Shown in pieces: positions 57,914 to 64,000 of a stretch of 64,000 bases of DNA. Where the stretch lies: NCBI GenBank assembly GCA_019828595.1, contig JAHQRK010000019.1, positions 620,001 through 684,000 of the forward strand. Reading direction: 5' to 3'. Position 1 is the first letter of the stretch. Every line of letters begins with the position of its first letter. The notes beneath the pieces are model-generated. The model searched no databases, had not been told where the DNA came from, and saw nothing but the letters and a program-made list of their open reading frames with translations. The stretch comes from Aphanomyces cochlioides (lineage: Eukaryota; Oomycota; Saprolegniomycetes; Saprolegniales; Verrucalvaceae). The position numbers and the translations under genes are program-made.

Positions 57914-58552
57914 TCATGATCCATTTTGCGATGCGAACTTGCTCAAGAGGTTGATCAAGGCCAAGCGCTCTTGCTTCTCAAGCGCAAATCGCTCAGCTTC
58001 GTGCGCGGCCTTTCGTTCTTCAATCTCAAGACGCCTTTCTTCCAATGTAAGTCGACGGTCTTCCAATTCGCGGGATTTCATATCACGCTCGTTCATGTAG
58101 GCAGTCATTGTGGCTTGGAGGTTGTTGTGAGGCTTACGATCACCGACGGTTTTCATCGCTTCTTCTCTTATCGCAGCCCCTTCGTCTTGGCCACTCGTTC
58201 GCGACATTGTGTCATGCTTCTTCTTCGTAGCCTTACGATCTTCTTCCTCGCGTAGCTCTAATATTTCAGCTAATAGTTCATCCATTTCAGTTATCATTTA
58301 TTCTACACCCGATGCTTTATGCATCTCCTTCTGCTTCTGGGCATACGCGTCTGACAGCAAAGCACAACGCTCATGACAACGCCTTCCATCAACGTCAATG
58401 TTTAAGGATGCCGCAACTGAATCCCATACGGCTCGTTTCTTACCAAATCCTTTGTCGTAAGGGTTTTGAGCGTGGACCTCTTTCACGAGATCTAAATCCG
58501 TCTCGGCATCGAATCGCACTTGAGTCTTGCGCTTTTTTGCTGGCGGAACCAT
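57914..58552 (-). pseudogene. Harbinger accessory Myb/SANT-like protein with one in-frame stop
   Basis: Frame from ATG 58552 to the stop at 57914, interrupted only by TAA at 58298-58300. The N-terminal ~75 residues (DLDLVKEVHAQNPYDKG, RAVWDSVAASLN, GRRCHERCALL) look like the Myb/SANT-like DNA-binding domain that partners Harbinger transposases. The rest is a long charged coiled coil (LEDRRLTLEERRLEIEERKA). No splice solution removes the stop. Confidence 0.7.
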
Positions 58553-58763
58553 GCCTCGCTTTCAAAGAACTACAAAATGACGACGTGTGTGGCGAAAGTA
58601 ACATGGATTACATATGCAGTTTGGTTTTACACGATCGAACTGGTAGAATTTTTTTTACACGTTTTGGGGAAAGAACCCGAACGTGTAATCCGAAGTTTAG
58701 TGAAGGGTTTGGGTTATGTTGTACTTTCTACACGTACAAGTTGCTTTGCAGAACCACTCTATT

Positions 58764-59392
58764 GTCAATTCCGGCCATATTTGCCGGATTCGGTCGGTTT
58801 TCGAGAGAAATCCAAACCGTTCGAAGAATCGACGCTGCATTCTCATTGGTCAAAAGAAAATACAGTCTCTACCGGTAAGGACCCCATCAAATTATATACA
58901 TCTTAAAAATGAACATTTGGAATGAACAATTTTATTATCGAATTTGAGAGTTTATCATCCTATCTGGACCGCACGACCAAAAGCTCTTCGGGCTCATAGT
59001 GGTTGGTTCATGGACTGGCGGGGGGTTATCACTGCTGGAGTACCTATTTGGATGGTGTAAGTGAAGTTATGTCTTGTCGGTAAACCAGGACGAGAACTGT
59101 ATTGCTGTGGGGACAAGTGTCTGACGGGAGTTAGAGCACGTCTGGTTGATGGTGAGCAGCTGATCTGCTCTTGCTGCTGTGGGTGCATCACCACAACGAG
59201 GTTGTCAATGCTTTCTTTCTTGCTCTCGTCTTCCATGCTCTCTAGCTTGCTCTGTCTTCGGTGGTCTTGAAACTTCCAAAACAAATATTATCGATTTGAT
59301 ACAAATTTGGGTTGGTGCTCAATCGAATCGCGCCGGCAAATCGATCCGCAAACCGATCCCATAGATTTCATTGGCTGATTCGAAAAAAAGTA
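58764..59392. other. Sequence between Harbinger and mariner elements
   Basis: A minus-strand ATG frame of 80 codons (59236 to 58994: MEDESKKESIDNLVVV ... PRQSMNQPL) is the only candidate; Gln/Ser/Pro-rich, no family, weak. Together with 63402-63610 this was the target into which the larger mariner inserted. Confidence 0.35.
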
Positions 59393-59584
59393 CTACCTCC
59401 GATCCGTTTTAAGTGGTCGTCATGTTTTTTTTGGCAATATTTTTTAAGTGGCCAAGATGTGATTTTTTGGCTGCAGAAACGTTTGAAATTTATAACCTTG
59501 GAAAATAGATATTTATGAATACGATTTGCCGTGAAATAGTCCAGAAGAATTTCCTTCAGAAGCAATTTCTTTCCAAAGCATATA

Positions 59585-61296
59585 CTACTCTGTAAACTTT
59601 TGTAAGCACCATTTGCTGTTGGGTTGATGTAAATCATTCAAAAACGAATTTCATTGGCTAAAAATCGTTTAGGAACCCCCTCAATCCACTGGCAAGCGAA
59701 TGCAGCGAAGAGAATGTCAAGAACTTCAACGGAAGTTCGCAACCAACCAAATTTTACTCTAGTAATGTCTAGTAGACACAGATACTACTAGTATGTTACA
59801 CCCACATGTAATTCATTGGGCATTGTTGATTTGCAAACGTATGGATATTGAGTGCTTGTTGGCCCCCGAGCCAAAGAAGCGCCGAGTCTTGAAGACCGGC
59901 GAAAGACAAGAAGTGCTGCTCTTCATGCTAGCCCTCAGTGTTGGTGGAAAACTGGACTACGGTCATGTAAAACAGACCATGGAAAAGTTTCGCATTGGAA
60001 GGCAAACCGTTAAACGGATTTGGAACGATGCCCACGACCCAATTCACAACGGGCAACCGTATGCAAGGGCTGTCAACCACCGTCGGAAACATTGTGGTCG
60101 CAAACAAACTGACTTCAAAGCGTTGCTTGTCAAAATTGAGCATGTGACGTTCCGTCTTCGTCGATCATTGCGCTCCTTGGCCAAGGCTGTTGGAGTTTCA
60201 ACCACCACGTTGCGAAAATTGATATCGCTTGGACTGTTGCGAAGCAGTACAGACAGCTTGAAACCATACTTGACCGAAGAAGGAAAGCGCAAGAGGGTGG
60301 AGTTCTGTATTAACTTCGTTAATACAAGAACTTTCTACTTTGAACCGATGTTTGACCTCATACACGTCGACGAGAAATGGTTTTGGCTGGATGAAATCGA
60401 CCGCAAGATATATATCACATGCAACGAAGAAGAACCTCATCGAGAATGCACAAGCAAAAGCTTTCGAACCAAGGTGATGTTTCTCTGTGGTGTCGCTCGG
60501 CCTCGATTTGATGAGAACTGTGTTTGTACGTTTGATGGCAAGTTGGGATTATGGCCGTTTGTTCAACAAGTTGCTGCCGCACGGTCAAGCCGAAATCGTC
60601 CAAGAGGCACGCTCGAAACTCAGTCAATCAATGTGAACAAATCTGTGTACGAGGAGTTTATATTGACCAAATTACTGCCTGCAATCAAGGAAAGATGGCC
60701 TCAAGAAGGCCAACGATTAGTCATTCAGCACGACAACGCCAGTCCTCATGGCGAATTTCCGCAAGATTTGTTGTCCCGCCATTTACCGCAATTCGATGTC
60801 GAAGTTCGATGCCAACCACCGAACAGTCCCGACCTTAATGTGCTGGACCTCGGATACTTCAACGCGATTCAATCGCTCCAGTACACAAAATCACCAACGA
60901 CAATCGACGAACTCATTGTTGCCGTCCAGGACTCATTTCACGAGCTTGATTCGCTTGTCTTGGAGCTTTACTTTGCAGTCAGTGATGTTGGAGACGTTGC
61001 GCAACAAAGGTTCCAACAAATACAAGCTGCCACACATGGGGAAAGACAGATTGATCAAAACAAACAGCCTCCCGATAAGCTTGCCTTGCGACATTGACAT
61101 CGTTCAGAACTGCAACTTGCATTACTTGTAGTAGGCTTGCTCGTACTAGTTCTGCTGATAGATAGGCTTGCCTTTTTAATTGGCTAAATACATTCCAATC
61201 AAGCGATACTGTGATTTGATTGGCTGTCTCGTAAATAATGCTAACATTTCCTCATCAACAAAACTGAAATGGTGCTTACAAAAGTTTACAGAGTAG
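59585..61296 (+). mobile_element. Nested Tc1/mariner-type transposon (DD37D-like), 1.7 kb, intact
   Basis: Terminal inverted repeats start CTACTCTGTAAACTTTTGTA at 59585 and read the same inward from 61296, about 30 bp perfect. TA flanks at 59583-59584 and 61297-61298. It contains one uninterrupted transposase gene. It lies wholly inside the larger mariner, close to its left end, so it inserted later. Confidence 0.9.
59793..61097 (+). CDS. Mariner-type transposase, intact
   Basis: 434 codons without interruption (ATG 59793; a second ATG at 59841 would give 418). N-terminal helix-turn-helix region (LRSLAKAVGVSTTTLRKLI). Catalytic acidic residues: LIHVDEKWFWL, VIQHDNASPHG and NSPDLNVLDLG, with 37 residues between second and third Asp (DD37D if the LD aspartate is used). 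It cuts at TA and pastes the element. Being intact with near-perfect inverted repeats, it may still be active or only recently silenced. Confidence 0.9.
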   Translation: MLHPHVIHWALLICKRMDIECLLAPEPKKRRVLKTGERQEVLLFMLALSVGGKLDYGHVKQTMEKFRIGRQTVKRIWNDAHDPIHNGQPYARAVNHRRKHCGRKQTDFKALLVKIEHVTFRLRRSLRSLAKAVGVSTTTLRKLISLGLLRSSTDSLKPYLTEEGKRKRVEFCINFVNTRTFYFEPMFDLIHVDEKWFWLDEIDRKIYITCNEEEPHRECTSKSFRTKVMFLCGVARPRFDENCVCTFDGKLGLWPFVQQVAAARSSRNRPRGTLETQSINVNKSVYEEFILTKLLPAIKERWPQEGQRLVIQHDNASPHGEFPQDLLSRHLPQFDVEVRCQPPNSPDLNVLDLGYFNAIQSLQYTKSPTTIDELIVAVQDSFHELDSLVLELYFAVSDVGDVAQQRFQQIQAATHGERQIDQNKQPPDKLALRH

Positions 61297-61298
61297 TA

Positions 61299-61800
61299 AA
61301 GACTAAAGAAAGCAATGTTTTGGACAAAACCAAGTCTTTCCTTCCTACGAGAACAGTTTACTGCCAGATCGTTGCAAAAAAACATATTATTAATATTTAC
61401 ACACCTGAATATCCGGATATGACATCAATATCCGCAAAATCAGCATTTCTTGATCGTTGATTGCATTGTTGTCGGGCCACCACGACGGCATCAAGAACGG
61501 AAGACGTTTTGCGGTTTTGAATGCAAGTAATGTGCACGTTCAGAAGACTGTGGTCAAGACTGCAAGACTGAAGGCGCCACTGGAATCCCATGGCTGTTCA
61601 AAGCTTGTCTCGACGCGTCGCGCCACAATTCAGGGGCTCGTATGACCGAATCACACGGACGCGACAAGGATTTGTTTGGATGAAGTAATGACAGTGAGTT
61701 GACACTGATGGACCCAAGACAGCAATGTGTCCATCAGTATTTACTCGTTGCAATTGCTTCAACTAGACAGAGTACGCGACGATTCGTGTTTGCTTTATGC
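61299..61800. other. Non-coding 3' part of the larger mariner
   Basis: About 500 bp inside the element after the nested insertion. No motif-bearing frame; short frames overlap on both strands around 61400-61650. Confidence 0.4.
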
Positions 61801-63251
61801 TTATATCGATAGCAGCTCAGCGCCATCATCGTCATCAATATCGTCGATTGTTAATGGACTTTCCAATGACAGATCCAAGTTCATGCTCTCGAGTGTATCA
61901 CACAACTCAACAAGCTGCATATCCTCGTCGAACTCATCAATCATTTGTTCAAATCGTGCATCGGCATCATCCTTATTGAGCATTTTTGTTGCTTGAGCTA
62001 CAATGGTAGGGCAACAAAACGGTCTCTCGGGTAGTAAACCTTGTCGCTCGAGCTTAGCTTTGCCGATTCGAGGGATCTTAAATCCATTACCACCACCACA
62101 TTTAATAGTTTCAACCAAAACATACTGCAGAGTACGAAACGTCTGCAGCAAAGTTGAATGCGATATTTCATTCCAAACAACCGTAACTGCACACAATAAA
62201 TCATCAATTGTTCGTGCTTCTCGCTTGACTTGCATAGACTGGAGAGCACGAAAAAATCCAAGATCAAGTACATTTGTATCTGGGGAATTGGCGGGTTGAT
62301 TGACCATGGATATCGACCACCCGTCTGAGTGACCACAACAAAGGACATCAGCATCATCAGAAGCCACATGTGGACGGGCATTATCCTGCTGTACAAAAAT
62401 AGTCTGAGATGTACCTTTTGGCCATTTACTCTTTATTGCTGGGAAAATATTGTTATCATCATGCTCTTGTAAAGCTCTCGAGTAACTTTAACGGGCATTG
62501 TAATTGGAGTACCAGCTGGTCGATTTTGGCTGTTTCTTGAAGCCAAAACGGTCTCAGTAAACGACCAGCAACCAATTTTACCATCAAACCAAGATTGACT
62601 GACATAATCCCAACGAGGCTTGGCGACAGCACATATCATCATAACTTTAACAACAAAGTTCTTGTTGGGAACTCGTCTGGCTGGTGCTTGCTCATCAATT
62701 AATCCATAAAATGACGAACGGGGCAACTTGAGAAAAAAACATTTTTCGTCTACATGGACGTAGTTCTCCAAATCAACCACACAGTGTGATGAGTCGATGA
62801 GACTCAGTGCCCATTTGTTTCGATTATACATATTTGTTGATGTCAGTAGTGGTTTCAGTGGCCTAGTGTACTTCTTAAAAAATGAAGCTTTGTATCCACG
62901 ATGTAGTGTTGTGTATGGGACCTGAATCGCATCGGCCAAGTCTCGTAGTGTTGTTCTCTCGTTTAGAGGAACTGCTCTGATTTTTTCAGTGATATCGACG
63001 TATTTCAATTTTCTTCCACATCGGTCTTTGCGCCTACTTGTAACATTGGTGTATAATCCCACCTGAGGCTTTTGCAGCCCACGCTTCCAGATTCGTGAAA
63101 CACTTTGTCGAGAGGTTCCAAATAGATTGGCAGTTGCTGTGAGGGCATTTTGAGGTAGCACTCGGTCATTGGAGAGTTCGAGAAGGTGCATGAATAAGTC
63201 CTGGCGCTGGTCGTTGGTCAGGTTGGCGCTCGTCTTCTTAGAAGGAGGCAT
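61801..63251 (-). pseudogene. Mariner-type transposase (DD39D-like), one frame break
   Basis: ATG 63251. First part to about 62465: helix-turn-helix (TLRDLADAIQVPYTTLHRG), first Asp in YVHVDEKCFFLKLP, and PRWDYVSQSWFDGKIGCWSF. One base is missing after RELYK (near 62470). The downstream frame continues NNIFPAIKSKWPKGTSQTIF, VQQDNARPHVAS (second Asp) and NSPDTNVLDLGFF (third Asp, 39 residues later), and an acidic C terminus ends at 61801. With the one base restored the protein would be about 480 residues. Either nearly active or a sequencing slip. Confidence 0.85.
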
Positions 63252-63401
63252 TTTCTCGAAGAGTCAGTCACTGGGCAGCCTCATGAACTGCATATTCCTC
63301 TCGTTTTCTATTATATTACTTCTTGCAGTGTTGGCTCAATGCATTGCAATTTTTTGTGCAAAAACCATATGACGACCATTTAAAACGGATCGGAGGTAGT
63401 A

Positions 63402-63610
63402 CCATATTTTGTCAAAATAGTCGAAATTTTTCGATTATTAGCCAATCAAATGGCTTAAAACAAATTTGGAACGATTGAACAAACCGCGCCTAATTGGGAA
63501 ATTTCCCCAAAAAGCATAATACTTGAATATTATTTTATAGAGGTCTGGTGATTGCTCGGTCGATTTCCATTGATCGATTCAATGAATCTATCCGGGAAAT
63601 ACACACAATA
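63402..63610. other. AT-rich flank of the mariner insertion
   Basis: No gene. Contains a TCGAAATTTTTCGA palindrome (about 63419-63432). Confidence 0.4.
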
Positions 63611-63810
63611 AACGCTCCGATGTTAAAGACGCGGAAGATATGTAGCCGTACAATGGCTTCAAAGAGGAGATCGAGCTCAAAAATCTTCCGTCAAGTTAAA
63701 CGCTCCGATGTTAAAGACGCGGAAGATATGTAGCCGTACAATGGCTTCAAAGAGGAGATCGAGCTCAAAAATCTTCCGTCAAGTTAAACGCTCCGATGTT
63801 AAAGACGCGG
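63611..63810. repeat. 88-bp tandem direct repeat (two full units plus 24 bp)
   Basis: Units 63611-63698 and 63699-63786 appear identical; a third begins at 63787 and matches for 24 bp (AACGCTCCGATGTTAAAGAC...) before joining the crystallin fragment. Each unit read on the minus strand encodes VFNIGAFNLTEDF, then SSISSLKPLYG in another frame. 88 is not a multiple of three, so the duplication breaks the frame. Confidence 0.9.
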
Positions 63811-64000
63811 GAGACTCCTTGGTAGTCATCTCTCCACACAGTAAGGACCGGGGTGACGGGGTAGCGAAGATTGATTGCGCACGGCCATTCCAGCTGCCAA
63901 TCGTCGGCCATGGGACATCCTGTCTGTATATTCGTGTTGCCTCGTTGGTTGGGTTTGTCGAACAAAATGACAAGGTACTAGTACCCTGGGGCAACTTGCA
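63770..64000 (-). pseudogene. Beta/gamma-crystallin-like module, partial at window edge
   Basis: Minus strand: LFDKPNQRGN, then YRQDVPWPTIGSWNGRAQSI in a shifted frame, then VLTVWRDDYQGVSRVFNIGA-FNLTEDF. Same family as 55420-56083 (LFDQPNQRGN ... VPWPQIGGWNDRAQSI). At least two frame slips are visible and the segment then runs into the 88-bp repeats. Continues beyond the window. Confidence 0.6.

Larger units (their letters stand above)
56444..58760 (+). mobile_element. PIF/Harbinger-type DNA transposon (non-autonomous as read)
   Basis: 2,317 bp. Terminal inverted repeats at 56444-56476 and 58728-58760: 30 of 33 positions agree, both reading AGAG(A/T)GGTTCTGCAAA inward. The flanking 3-bp direct repeat is ATT (56441-56443 and 58761-58763), which fits Harbinger target duplication. 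It carries the two ORFs typical of the class, a DDE transposase (+) and a Myb/SANT-like protein (-), arranged convergently; both are broken. Confidence 0.85.
59393..63399 (-). mobile_element. Tc1/mariner-type transposon (DD39D-like), 4.0 kb, carrying a nested element
   Basis: Ends CTACCTCCGATCCGTTTTAA... (59393 onward) and its inverted copy ending at 63399; with the flanking GTA the two 34-nt ends match at 33 positions. Flanked by TA on both sides (59391-59392 and 63400-63401). CTACCTCCG is the classic end of plant/stramenopile mariner-like elements. Without the nested 1.7-kb element the length is about 2.3 kb. Its own transposase is on the minus strand (63251-61801). Confidence 0.9.

Overview
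The window looks like a chromosomal segment of an oomycete, most likely a saprolegnian such as Aphanomyces (inference). Reasons: compact genes, many GT-AG introns of only about 31-60 nt, an EF-hand-bearing four-domain cation channel, very large multi-pass proteins with no recognised family, and Tc1/mariner plus PIF/Harbinger DNA transposons. I rebuilt about 60 introns by hand; in each gene they restore one open frame running through conserved motifs.

Layout. 1-728: 5' part of a secreted choloylglycine-hydrolase-like gene (-). 878-3073: anoctamin/TMEM16 (+). 4015-8552: two tandem cationic-amino-acid-transporter-like permeases (+), both frame-disrupted. 9311-13232: small Cys-motif protein (+), two RBR-type RING proteins (-), a TspO-like membrane protein (+) and a small secreted protein (+). 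13653-24724: two convergent, intronless genes for about 1,830-residue membrane proteins, each an internal duplication, sharing a 974-bp tract that appears identical. 24884-25846: Yip1-family protein. 26422-33259: 15-exon four-domain voltage-gated cation channel (-) with EF-hands between domains I and II and a DEP-like domain between II and III. 34033-39504: kinesin-13 (-), BioD-like/DRTGG protein (+), ankyrin/zinc-finger/RING E3 (-). 40622-52010: four MATE transporter genes plus one exon relic. 52154-54496: single-pass receptor-like protein (-).

55420-64000 is a decayed, repeat-rich zone. Secreted beta/gamma-crystallin-like sequences (at least two decayed pieces plus a fragment running off the window) lie on both sides of a transposon nest: a 2.3-kb Harbinger element with 33-bp inverted repeats, and a 4.0-kb mariner (DD39D-like) that has received a 1.7-kb mariner (DD37D-like) whose transposase frame is intact and whose inverted repeats are nearly perfect.

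The genes do not form one pathway. Most are housekeeping or membrane-trafficking genes, with lineage-expanded transporter and surface families. The strongest unusual signals are the channel's domain architecture and selectivity residues, the near-palindromic gene-conversion tract, the MATE array with precise intron loss and GC-AG introns, and the nested transposons. Several single-base frameshifts sit in homopolymers, so some disruptions may be sequencing errors.
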